Source of the DNA: Leptodontidium sp. MPI-SDFR-AT-0119
Taxonomy: Eukaryota > Ascomycota > Leotiomycetes > Helotiales > Leptodontidiaceae
Length of the DNA: 64,000 nucleotides
Direction of reading: 5' to 3'
Assembly (NCBI GenBank): GCA_020726505.1
Contig: JAHLEZ010000006.1
Location: forward strand, 1,364,001 to 1,428,000
Part shown: piece after piece, positions 46,030 to 57,547 of the stretch
How positions within the stretch are numbered: the stretch's first letter is position 1
Layout of the letters: each line of letters starts with the position of its first letter
Program-made: the position numbers and the translations under genes
The notes under the pieces: model-generated
What the model saw: only the letters and a program-made list of their open reading frames with translations
The model's database searches: none
What the model was told of the DNA's origin: nothing

Positions 46030-46664
46030 TTTGCTCACTATCCAAGGCCTTCGTGGCTGTCCTCGGACTGGACGCCCTCAACAGCGCACTTGCGGATCCC
46101 ATCAAAGTCATCGACCAGGGCTGGGATGATCCGTCTATCCTCCTCCAAGACGGAACCTGGTATTCATATGCGACAGGAACTGCTGGGAAGAAAGTTCAAG
46201 TCGCCAGCACGTCAGTTCTCAAACAGGTTCCCTGTAATATCCTCCCCGATGATTGAATGCCCAATATCTCGGGATGGGTTGTTCCAGATGCTACGGATCC
46301 TCCTGGACTTGGGTCGCTTGTCTGGGCGACTGGGTGACACCCGATGGCGCACCAACAAAGATCCTCGACCGAGACGATAACGACGGACCCCTGACTGAGG
46401 CGCCCTCACTCAATCTCCGCGATGGCACATATTATCTATTCTTCAGTAGTAATTGCTATTCAACAAGAGATTATGACGTATCATACGCTACGGCCACTGT
46501 TGGAATCAGGCGACTTTGGTCTTTCTGGACCTGGTGGTGCTGATGTAAACCAGCATGGGAATAAAATCGCATTCCATGCCAATCTGGTTGGAGATGATGC
46601 TGCGAATAGAGGCATGTGGGTTGCGACCATCGAGGAGAACAACGGGGAGTTCAGGATCGTTTGA
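46030..46664 (+). pseudogene. GH43-family glycoside hydrolase relic with internal deletion
   Basis: Remains of a GH43 arabinanase/xylosidase-type enzyme. The N-terminal block ADPIKVIDQGWDDPSILLQDGTWYSYATG contains the DPS segment with the expected first catalytic Asp. A short middle piece around WVVPDATDPPGLGS...VWA is out of frame with it and is followed by a stop. The sequence then jumps directly to the family's later block KILDRDDNDGPLTEAPSLNLRDGTYYLFFSSNCYS, holding the general-acid Glu region (EAPS). After YDVSYATA another frame change leads to GDFGLSGPGGADVNQHG. The central blade region, roughly 100 residues in family members as I remember them, is missing. It is non-functional. Confidence 0.8.
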
Positions 46665-47314
46665 GCGCCGCCTGATTAGGATACAAGTACTGCCTAAACT
46701 CTTGATTCCTATTGATATGTTAGTGGTGTTGGTATCTAGTAAGATCTAAGTTCGAATGATTGAATAGGTACTGCGATGTAGCCTGGAATTGACATTTTCA
46801 ACCTTTGGTTATTTGTTTCCCTGACTTTGTGACTTCTAAAATAGACTACTTACCGCTATGTGCAGTACTGATCTAAATTCATTTGATGGCCCATGGTAGG
46901 TCCCCACGTATCTTTGAACATCAGCTCATGCTGCCGATTGTTCGATTTTGAAGCGATTAACCCCTATCTTTGGCCTCGAATTGTGTGCCTAGTCGGTGTA
47001 AAATGCTCTCTTGAGATAAATCCATTGGAGGACTCGATGATTCTATCTTTAAACAGCAGACTATTCATTCTGAATACTATCAATCATAAATGCTCTCTCA
47101 TTGGGAGTTTAGGCAAATCTTTCAACCTCCATGCATCCTCGACCCGCCGATATGTCCCGCCAGAGCTACAGGAATTCTTCCTCCGGCTTCCTGACAAGCC
47201 ATCTTGATCTAGTTGCTTCGCAGTAAAGGTTCCATCCAATTTTTTGTAGTTTGGTTGTCCTTCCAGTGAAAGTCTCACTTCATTATACTTGCTGTTACGA
47301 CCTTCTCCGTTCCA
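46665..47314. other. gene-free stretch
   Basis: Between the GH43 relic (plus) and the rhodopsin-domain gene (minus). No feature recognised. Confidence 0.35.
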
Positions 47315-48696
47315 CTACTCGCTTGATCTGGCAAACCGAGTTTCCTCTTCAATATCTCTTGAAGTACTGTCCTTGTTTTTCCATAAAATGCCTCTGCGAG
47401 ATCGGACTCCATATGTCTTCTTCAGTGGGTAAGAGACTCCGCCTTCAGCGGGATTCTTCCATCGTCGAACGAGAGGTAGAATGAGAGGAAGGGACGCAGC
47501 AATATCAACAAGGGTAATCTCTATACTGAATCTAGACATCAGCGTAGTTGGAGTGATCGGAGCCGGAAGGTATACACTACCCACTTAAAGAAATTGACAG
47601 TACCAACTACAATCGTTAATCAAGAGGCTGTAAAAATGGAAGGGAGTTGGTCTTACAGGTAAAATCACCTCGCTCGCCAATAGCTTTCAGCAATACAGTC
47701 TTTACAATCGATGCAACAAAAGCACTGTAAACGCGTCAGAAAATATCCTAATGGCAAACAGGAAGAAACGAACATCCCACTAAGCCCCAACAGAATCCCA
47801 AGACCACATTTCAGCGTCTTTGTGATTTTCAAAGTCCAAAATATACTAATCGGTAGAACGGTCAAGAGCAAATCGGCGGAGGCGTTAATAGCTGTCGCAT
47901 GTTGATTAACCAAACGGTAGGGCTATGTTTGGCGCAGAGTATCTTACCACCTTGAGCATAACCTGTGTACTGAAGTAAATAATCAGCGATGAGCCTTTAT
48001 CATCCCACATCACATTACCTCTTGAATAATAGGCCTCCAACAATATCCTGGATGGCCATTTGGATCCCATAACGTCCGTACATCCTTGCACTGAACAAAT
48101 ATAAGCAGGCATACAACTAGATTCACGATCAATTGACTCCATAAAGTGAACCACAGAGCCCATTTCTTTATCCTTGTCGTTCCAAAAAGCTGCAACATCA
48201 TAGCGCAAGTCGCCATTCTGCCAAAAGCGGGTGCCATAACACCTGTGCAGACAAAAGGTAAGCCCAAGAGGTTGGCCGTACTCAAGCAAGACTTACCAAG
48301 TGGCTGGGTGACGAAACTGAATTTGATGGCTTGTACTTTTTGATGCGAGTCAAGGAAGAAAAAGTGGCGGCCGAGACCGTAGCGGTACTGGATCGTGATC
48401 GTGGATACCATTGCAGTGAGAGTGACCTCCTGAAGTGAGTCATTGCCATCGAGCGATAGGAATTCGACGAACTAGTGAGGCTGCCATCAAAGCATCGCCA
48501 ACCCCAAGCTGTCGTATGATTCTTCCCTGTGTATACAGCCTCAAGAGAACTACAATGAAAGTAGTCCCGTTTAGAATCCAGATTACTCTCAGCATAGGTT
48601 CGCCTGATTGAAGTCAGTGGTGGCCTTTCAAACACCCCAAAACATACCGATGTTAACATCCGGCCCATCGGGGGGGTGAAGAGCTGGAGCTCCCAT
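47315..48696 (-). CDS. integral membrane protein, fungal rhodopsin domain (SAT4/PTH11-like)
   Basis: Seven-helix membrane protein of the fungal rhodopsin-domain family (PF20684, related to PTH11-type proteins), in the plasma membrane and possibly sensory. Nine exons could be joined in phase from the ATG at 48696 (MGAPALHPPDG) to the stop at 47315. Landmarks are WILNGTTFIVVLLRLYTQGR, QLGVGDALM, YGLGRHFFFL, CKDVRTLWDPNGHPGYCW (the typical FVQC-P--LWDP block), INASADLLLTVLPISIFW, KCGLGILLGLSG, FVASIVKTVLL and IEITLVDIAASLP. Several donors are weak (GTTCGT in the LSG|I intron), and one acceptor must be the TTCAG before TACACAGG. No lesion was found with this model. Confidence 0.8.
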
Positions 48697-50338
48697 ACTA
48701 CGACAGTTTGGTGATCAAGTATAGCTAAAATGACAGTGTTTAGGAAGGACGCATCTATACTTCCTCCATCCACAGTTTTTCTTGCCCGGGCTGGTGTTGC
48801 TAAAAGAGAGATCAACAGGGCACTGGACGATGATATATTAGGCTGGAGTCAGTGTCAAATTTAGGCTTGATCGCTCTGGAATCATTGGAGCCAGATAGAC
48901 TTTCTGTGTCAGGTCGACTCCAATGTAAAAGAGTGGAGACGGGAGACCAAAGTTTAGTGCCCAAGAGAGGTTAAATCCCCAGAACTTTTCGACCTTGAAC
49001 CTGGGAGTCATACACCTTCAAACAGGAAACATGGTGCTCCAGCCTTCAGGTAGAACCCAAATTTGACGAAATTAGAGCAAACCCATCGAATATACTAATC
49101 GATCCTAAAACAGATAACCGCAGTGTGCCGTTCTGCTGTTGTATGCCGCCGTGATAGAGATACATGATTTGCTTCGGCTGCAGATTAGCGAATCGGATCC
49201 TGGCGACTGAAGGTTGTGCCATGTTTTGGATTGCGAGGACTGAGCGTCGCCAGCGTCAAAACATTCCAATGACTGCTCTCGGATATGGATAATAGTTTTA
49301 AGGCTAGGGCCAAACCGGGGCGAACATTTTCATACACTTGGAAGTTCCCTGGGAGTCGACGGGTTGATCACCCCAGAAAGTTTGAGTCGCACGTGTTTCA
49401 TCTGTACGCCTCACCAGCTTGAGTCATGATTACTGGCTTCTGCCGTCGTCAAATCTTTTTGGAGGAACTCCCGCAAAGGCAGTGAGTGGCTCGTGGGAGG
49501 AACCTCTCCACTCCAGCGTTCCCGGATCTCGTTCCACAGATCTCGGTTAACGACGAACGACCTGTGTAACTTTATTCTAATTGAATACTTGATTAATATA
49601 GACTTAGATGTCTAGCTAGGGAACATGGCATGAAAGCTGATAATATGCGAGAAGCACCCCGTTGTCCCTGAGCTCGGGTACTGTAGTCGTACGTACTGCG
49701 ATCTCTCTTGGCACCGAACACTTTTAAAGTTACTTGAAAGTGCTGTGAAATTCATGTTATTTTGCCAAGTAGTTTTAAATACACTGTGGGAATTAGTACT
49801 TAAGCCATTAGACTTGCTGAACTTAATGGATCTTGACAAGATGATAGTGACCGAGTTAGTACGCTTCTCCTGGTGTGAAGATCGTCATTATGTGCGGAAA
49901 AACGATCACCTGCCTTTCGTTGCAAAGGGGTATGAAGTCAAGTTTCATGGCACTCTTGTCAGGAAGCAAGACATAAATGTTAAATCAAGCTTCGATATCC
50001 AAGTTTGCGCCTTGCGGGTTGGTAAAAAGCGGTCGTATTTCGCGGCCATTCCCAGAACGGGATTTAACTTCTTCAATGCCCGCGAAGAAAGAAACGAATG
50101 CCCACGAGAAGCTCGAACGAATGGGATAATCGCAAAATGAACCACTGAAGCACAAAGTGAATCTTAAGGACAAACAGAAATAGCTGTCATAAGCTACTGG
50201 CAATCAGTGGGAGTACACCTTGGCGCCTCCCAGCCACCCTTCCGCGATCCCCAACAAACACAAGTAGAACTACCTCCAGGGCAGAGAACAAAGCAGGGGT
50301 CTGTGATGAAGCCTTTCAGCCGAACGTTCCGCGGTACC
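48697..50338. other. gene-free stretch
   Basis: A 1.6-kb stretch between two minus-strand genes. A 131-codon plus-strand frame at 49745-50140 and a 57-codon minus-strand frame starting at 49222 show no domain and are not called. Confidence 0.35.
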
Positions 50339-52599
50339 TTAGAATTTCTGCATATCAACCGACACTCTTTCAAAATCATATCTTCCTGGACCAGCTGTCG
50401 TCACATGTTGGATAGCATGTGGCAAGTGATCAAACCACAAGTCCGGCACAGCAACCTCGGGCTCCTTGGCGACCTGTTGTCCATCTAATTCCACCACGCT
50501 ATCCATCACTAGTTCATCAAAAGGCGACACCATCTTCCATCCTGCACGTTCGAACCGCTTCTTGACGCCCTTGTTCATACCCACGAAACGGAATTCCACT
50601 CCTTCCCCTGCATATAGGCGTAAGTCCGACTTGATATCTTGGAATATTTGAATGGCACAGATATCGATGAAGGAAGTTGAAGTCATGTCGATAATGACCA
50701 CTCGAAGGCGCGGGATGAAGGTATCCGCATCGTTGACTCCTGCATTCTTTCTGATTGTAGCGATGTGTTTTTCCAGGCGATAGTTCCATGTTTTGTCTTT
50801 GTCAATCGTGTTGGCTTGGGTAACACCAGCCTGGTAGGTGTATACGGTATCCATGATATGACGTTTAAGGCGATCGGTATTGAGCCAGATTGCGTCAGTT
50901 TCAAGTTTGAAAACTTGTGTTCCCGCTGGAATGCGATCGTCCTTGGCCCACCAAGGAGGAGTGTTGTTGCTGAACTGGGTTTCGAGATCGACTGACACTA
51001 CTCCTGTAGGACGAGAAAACATGATTCGCATCAGGGTATAAACGATCATAAATACGAGGGATCCTATGACACCAAGAGTTCCGGATTGAACCATAGTCAT
51101 GTTGAAGGCTATGAGAAGTTGGATGAAATCCACGAAGGAAATCTTCCAGAATGCGCCGATGAGTTTCTGGGGTGGCATTTGATCGAAAACCGCAACAACT
51201 ATGACTGCTGCAACCGTGGCCGAGGGGATAAACTTCAAGGAATTGCTTAATGCATACATCCCTACGAATACCATCCCAGATGAGAAAATTCCAGACAGTG
51301 GACTTTTGGACCCCGAAGTAGCATTGACTGATGCTCGCGCCATGTCTGATCCTCCGACAGGGAGAGCGCCGAAGAATGAATTGACGAGGTTGATGATCCC
51401 AAGCGAGAAGACCTCCTATTTGGCATATTAGTACCATTCTTGTCCAATGCCGCGAAATCAGGTCGTGACATTGAGATTCTGATTGCAAGACACAGATAGA
51501 GACCCTGCTCTCGAGACATTGAGCAAATGAAGAGGAAAAATGCTAACCTGATTTTGGTCAATCTTATACCCACCTTTGTGGGCGAAGGTCTTCGCCAGCG
51601 CTACGTGCTCAAGGGATGTGGAGAGCATGAGTGTTATCATCGATACAATAAGACCTGACAGAATCTGTTGATTTGGGACAGCAGCAACTGGTGTGGTAGC
51701 AATAGGCCCGAGAACTGACCACTGGGGTAGATCCAGATCTTTGTTGACAAAATAACTGATCCCTGTAAACATCCCTAGAACATTTATGTGTCTGCTGGCG
51801 GCAAGGATACGGACAAAAGCATTCTTTTTGCCCCATTTATTGCCAGCAAATTGTAGCCCAGCGAGGAGAACGATGGACGCGATTGCGATGGCAACTGTGA
51901 TGCCTTTGGTCTCCCCAATCTTCTTGATAATGTCCAACATCATGTCTGTGAAGACAGGAGACACACCTTTTAGTCCAAGAATATCAGGAATTTGCGAGTT
52001 AATGACGACAATAGCTGTGCCCATGGTGAAACCCAACGACATAGGAACGGACACAAAATCGAATATGAAGCCGAGATTGAGGACACCGAATATCAACGAC
52101 CATATCCCAACTGAGAATGACACCACTGCTGCCGCAAGTGCCGGGGGTATTTTGAATTTTCCTAGCTCTAAAACGATTTTCGCAGTGAAGAACGCAGTTC
52201 CGGACGTGGGACCTACACTGATATCTGCTTCAAAATTAGTCCCCAGCGAGACAAAGGGGCAGTTGTGGGGGGTAGACCTCTCGAAGTGCCCATAAACGCG
52301 TAGATAACTCCAGGTAACCAGGACGCAAGAAGTGCTTGTTGGATTGGTGCCCCAGCAATTGTCGAGTATATGAGTGCTTGTGGGATCAAAAGCATCCCGA
52401 CAGACAATCCAGCCAAGGCATCATCCATGATCCATCGAGGGTTGTAAACTGAGATCCATTGAATAATCGGAAGCTTGTTACTGAAATATTTCCCCGTGCC
52501 AGCACGAAGTCCTCTCGCTCCCAACGTGACACCTCTTCCAAGTCGCGGAAGATTAGGATCATTCCGAATCTTGTTCCTAATCTTTGCACCGAAACCCAT
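50339..52599 (-). CDS. sulfate permease, SulP family with STAS domain
   Basis: Plasma-membrane sulfate transporter. Exons 52599-52278, 52224-51548 and 51415-50339 total 2076 nt (691 residues). The SulP signature is seen at WIMDDALAGLSVGMLLIPQALIYSTIAG and SVGPTS, with about 10-12 hydrophobic segments through LIGAFWKISFVDFIQLLIAF. The C-terminal STAS domain includes RLRVVIIDMTSTSFIDICAI, the loop that holds the usual conserved DMSxVxxID-type motif. Both introns are in phase (SR|D and NQ|EVFSLG). The second is 132 nt, longer than most here. It shares its upstream region with the GST gene. Confidence 0.92.
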
Positions 52600-53985
52600 C
52601 TTGTTGACTTGACCTGCGATGGTCTTCCGCGGCTCCTTTGGCTTTCTGAGATGAGTGAGTGGTGATTGAGACTGAATGAGCGTTGTATACTTGACTCACA
52701 GAGTAAATGTTGGTGGAACAGCACACGGTAATATACGCGCAACACCTCTTCAAGGAATATTTCGGGGTCAACCAGGGCGTCTGAACTTGAGAGCCATAGG
52801 ATCTCATATCGAAGACACTCTAGATTCACATTGGGTTTCATAACACCGCTTTGGGTGGTGATAGAGTCGGACCCAGCAAGAAAAGCTTCGCGGCAAGGGA
52901 GATCAACCAGCTGGTGTCGTTACCAGCCACACAGACATCTCGTACTCGGCCTCTGAGGTGCTTGAGGGGGAGGTGAAACAACAAAACAAGCATGCCAGCA
53001 ACTGCCACGACGCTCAAACACAGACTTTTCGGACTTCGGACTCGGACTCGGAAACCTTATCTTGTGTCGTCGATTGACAGAGCCACACAGTCTAGGTACT
53101 CCGCCACTCTTGTGTTTCAACAAAATGATAATGCAACTCAGATAACGCCCTGTCTACGAAACATCATAACTTAGGATAACTTCATCCAAACAAATTGACG
53201 GCGGGTAGTGAGGCAATGAGGAGGTATGAAGTGAAGAGAATGCACGCTTCCGTGAAACAAATGCGAGCGAGAAGGTGATTGAGCGCCTGTAAACCCGATG
53301 TTCCACACACCTTCTACACAGCTTCCAGACAGCTCGGCTTGTTTTCGCATCATGACACTTGTCTGTCGAGGCGGGCCACATCCCTCTGCGGTGCAGTGGA
53401 AGCCAGGCTACGACTCTCTGAACCCTTTTCCAGTTTCAAAGCATTTTCAAAGTGCTGAAAATAGTGCAAGATAATCACTCGGAAAGAATTCGAGTGTGAG
53501 CGTGGAAATTGTAAATTGTAATGAGAACAGAAGAAAAGTGAAGTCGTACTTGTTTGCTGGACACAGATCTGGGCCGCCTCGTGTTTCAGTTCTTCATCGC
53601 GAGAGATCGAGTGCCATGTTGACATCAGAGTGGCTGTGATCAAGGCGGATTCGATGCTCTCCTGCGTGCTGGCAGATGCAAGTTATGGAGTACTCAAGAA
53701 GTTCAAGAGGTTGTCGTTCAAGCTGCCGATGTTTGATGGAACCAGGAACTTACCTCGGATCACGTGTGCCGAAGGGCGCGCCATGACATGAAATGGAACC
53801 GCGCCCTTGAACACTCACGCTACTGGGCTACATGCCTAAGTGTGGGGTTTACAATAACTCTTCTGGATTTCTCGTATTTATATGAGTTTGTTGAAGCTCA
53901 TACTCATCAATAAGTTGTTGAGTCGCAAGGAATAGATCACTCCCGCCGGCTCCCCTGGCGATCACAAGACGACAATCACGCCCCC
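52600..53985. other. divergent upstream region, SulP / GST
   Basis: About 1.4 kb with no supported gene. Overlapping short frames near 52900-53650 show no domain. Confidence 0.4.
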
Positions 53986-54953
53986 ATGATGGAGAAAAGC
54001 AATACTGTCACGTTTTCTTTGGAAGGGGAACCAGAAGTTCAACTCCTTGGGACCTACACCCGGTATTCTAGTAAGCACGGCCCGGATTCTACAAACCAGA
54101 TTTAACAGATAGCATAGGCTGGACCGCTAGGGTTGTGACGGTTCTTGAGTACTTCCGTATTCCTTATCGAGCAAATTATGTCCAACTTGCTGATGTACGG
54201 TCATCTGCTCTCCGTGAACAGAAACAGACTCTAACTTTAATTCAGGTGAAACAACACTCCAAAAGCGGCTTCGTTCCCATTCTCATCCCACTCTCATGGT
54301 CGCCCAGCCTCGAGATTAACGACTCGCTTTCCATTTGCGAGTTTCTCGCCGAGTCATACCCGACTCTCGGTCTCTGGCCGCAAGACCGAGAGCTTCGAGC
54401 TCTCGCGAGGAGCGCAGTTGCTGAAATGCATTCTGGTTTTGGAGAAATCAGGAACACCTATCACACGAACTTCGTCGCGAAATATGAGGGAAATGTTCCC
54501 GTCAGCGAGAAGGGGAAGAAAGAAATCGAGAGAATGCTCGCTTTATGGGACCAAGCCAGGAATGCAACAATTGCAAGATCTCAAGCTCTTGGAGAGAAAG
54601 ATGAAGGCTATTTGTTCGGCAAGTTTGGAATTGCCGATGCATTCTTCTGGCCGGTTTTATGGGTATGTTGACCTACTACCGCCGGAAATCTATGATTTCC
54701 GTGTGGGGAATTTGTTAACCAGTGATTCCAGCGATTCCGAACCTACAACTTACCGCTTACAACTGCATCTCCTGGAGCACTTGCTTGGATGAAGACAATG
54801 TGGAGCGATCCAACTCTCTTGAAATTGAGTAAAGATTATTTCAGCCAGGCTGAAAATCCAAAGACGGCGATTGCGCATTACGATGACATATTCAAAGGCA
54901 ATCCTGGTATTCAGTATGGTCGCTTTGAGGAGGATTGGAAGTTCGAGTATTAG
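53986..54953 (+). CDS. glutathione S-transferase family protein
   Basis: Soluble GST with an N-terminal thioredoxin-fold domain and a C-terminal helical domain. Exons 53986-54070, 54109-54194, 54246-54662 and 54732-54953 total 810 nt (269 residues). The N-domain shows LGTYTRYSNSIGWTARVVTVLEYF, then VPILIP and the glutathione-binding region NDSLSICEFLAESYP (consensus D-S-x-x-I). The C-domain has FGIADAFFWPVLWRF. The first intron is only 38 nt. The third uses donor GTACGG, which keeps the frame at LAD|VKQH. The substrate is unknown. Confidence 0.85.
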
Positions 54954-55920
54954 GGTGTTCAATCAATTTGCGAGTAAAGGTGGCTGCTGAACCGATCCAA
55001 GACGGCAATTATTGTACCGTATGCATGGAATTCGTAAAAAATATTCCAATACTCTTGAATATATGTTTCCAGACTGTGGGTTGGGGGTGTTGCTTGACTG
55101 CTCGTCGTTGTAACATCAGGTCTTCGGTTGACTCACCAGAATTTACCGCACGCGCAAGGCACTCCACCCACCAACCAATCACTTATATATTTGTTGCCTC
55201 ATGAGACTACCTGGCAGTAACGACTAGCTTGATGTTTCTAAGAATTTGAAGACTTATGACTCTAATACTGTCATGGATTTCTGGCCCATATCCAGGTGTG
55301 TGTCACATGATTGATGACAAGCGAGGCTAGCCAAATTCGTCTCCTGTGAAGCGATGACTAAGGTATTTAGGCAGGTATGTGCTCCGTAGCCTTCGCTCTC
55401 ATAAATAAGAGTCTGTTCAAAGTCGCTAAATCATTTCAGAACCTTGACTTTAAGAAAAGCCGAGCTCGGGTCTAAGTAAGCCTTAGTTTTGATCTTTAAA
55501 GTGAATTGTACCGGTAGGAAAGCAACTCGCTTCACCGGAGACGAATTTGGCTAGCCTCGAAGTCCCGATCCGCAAGCTGTCGGGTTTTCTTTTTCGGGGC
55601 TGTTTCTTCTCTTTCCATCGTCATGCCCAAAAATACCACCGAGGCCGCAACGCCCCATCGACTTTGGAATACTGTTTCCTGGGCTCCTTTATTTCCGAAA
55701 AGGTTCCACGTGTGGTTTTAAGTAGCTTGGTAAATCGGTATTGCCATTCCAGAAACCACTCCAAGTCCGACTCCATCAGACTACTTCGGTACAACGAGCA
55801 AGTAAATCCCAGACAGCCTCGTGCCTTGCATCAATTGGAATTCTCAAATTATAAACACTGGTGGCTTTTTTTCTTCGGGAAAATCTTTTGTTTCGTTCCT
55901 TCAATCTACAAGAAGACATC
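54954..55920. other. gene-free stretch
   Basis: GST 3' flank and promoter of the Nudix gene. No feature was recognised. Confidence 0.4.
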
Positions 55921-56969
55921 ATGACCAGCTCTGCGTTGTCGTCGCCGCCAAGGAGGACTTATCTCGAAATCATAAAAGAGTGCGATAAGTGAGTTCCAAT
56001 TGATTGAAATTATTCCTGTCCTGTTATCCCTAACAATGTGCGCGTAGCTTCCCGTATCCTGAGATTGGAAACACGAGTGCTTACGAGGAGCAAGTCAACT
56101 CGCTATGGAAGTTTTACTTGCCCGAAGATAGCCGCCCACATGGGTTTATGTTAGACTCTGTGGTGGAAAAGATGCCTTGGACCGAGAACTTTCGTATAGT
56201 ACCCAGCAGCAAGGAGATTCATTTGATCCAGAAAACCAGTCCTTCCTGGGAGGGGCTCTGCAGTGACAGCATCGATGCACTTCTTGACAATGCCAGAGCG
56301 ATGGAGGCCTTCCCAAAGCTTGGAAGGAAGCGAGACGAAAAGTACTCAATCGTGGGGGCCAAATTTCCCATTGGGATTGAGCGCTCAGCAAGCTCTCTGT
56401 TCGGTATCATAGGACAAGGTGTTCATATGACAGTCTATTCTAGAACGAAATCCGGTTTGAAGTTCTGGATACCTCGGAGGAACCTCAACAAATCAACATA
56501 CCCAGGGATGCTGGATAATGCTGTAGCCGGTGGTGTCGCAGCTGGCGAGACACCTTTTGGGTGTCTTGTCCGTGAGTCCTCAGAAGAATCCGGCATCCCG
56601 GAACAGTACGTTCGTGAGCACGCAAAGGCAGGGGGAACAGTCACTTGGTTCAATATCAGTGATTTAAGAGCTGGGGGTGAAATTGGACTGATGAATCCTG
56701 GCGTCCTCTTTGTCTACGATCTGGAAATCTCGGAAGATGTAGTACTGAAACCTGTGGATGGCGATATCCACGCTTTTCATCTCATGGATGTGGATGAAGT
56801 GAAGACATCCATAGAGGAAGGGAAGTTCAAGCCATCGAGCGCAAATGTTATGATTGATTTCTTCGTTCGACATAGCATCATCACTGCTGAGGCGGACAAG
56901 GACTACGTCGACATTGTTTCGAGACTACACCGCAGACTAGGGTTTCCGACAAGTCCTCAGTGCTATTGA
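55921..56969 (+). CDS. Nudix hydrolase with DUF4743 N-terminus (thiamine pyrophosphokinase-related type)
   Basis: Nudix hydrolases cleave nucleoside diphosphate-linked molecules; fungal proteins with a DUF4743 N-terminus act on oxidised thiamine diphosphates in yeast (YJR142W group). Exons 55921-55988 and 56048-56969 total 990 nt (329 residues). DUF4743-like sequence covers the first half (HGFMLDSVVEKMPW). The Nudix box is complete: GGVAAGETPFGCLVRESSEESGI matches G-x5-E-x7-R-E-x2-E-E-x-G-hydrophobic, preceded by FWIPRRNLNKSTYPGMLDN. Neighbours give no pathway context. Confidence 0.88.
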
Positions 56970-57547
56970 ATTGATTTGTGTTTAGGTTGAGGTCGCCATT
57001 GGCTTCTTTCGAACTCTATGGCCCGACAAAGCTATGAAATCTTCTCTCGGTGGTTGCCAACACGCGCCTCCATGCGCCTATCAGAAGGGAGAGATTTCAT
57101 TAACCCATGCCTCTGGACTTCCTGTTCGGCATACTGCCTTTTCGCGAAGAAGAAAGCTCATGCCTTAGAAAGTCATACTAGATACTATGAAAACAACATT
57201 CTGGAGGTATCGAGGAATTCCATTTCCCACGATTCGACGCTTGATATTTACGCCCTATTTAGACTGGAGATAGCCTTTAAATTATTTACATGAAAAATTG
57301 AAAGACCCCATTCCCGTCCCTGGCACTTGCTCTAGATTCTCTGTCCCAGTCCCTGCTGAGGAGTTGGATGGGGCCAAGGGCCATAAGGGGGAAGCGAGAA
57401 GAAGCGAGATACCGATCACGTGACTACACATCCGGAGAAAATCACGACCCCGCGTTCCACGTGCATTCCTCTCCCAGGACCAAGTTTTCCCAAAAAGTCC
57501 TAGAATTTTGCCATCACTTTGCCACTTCCGAAGTTGTTCTTCTAACC
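56970..57547. other. intergenic stretch
   Basis: Promoter of the third HET gene. No other feature recognised. Confidence 0.4.

Noticed and set aside
47900..48020. Frameshift in the rhodopsin-domain gene after IIQE
   Set aside because: The acceptor TTCAG before TACACAGG keeps the frame and gives YTGYAQGAINAS as expected.
49745..50140. 131-codon plus-strand open frame
   Set aside because: No domain or splice evidence; isolated in a gene-free stretch.
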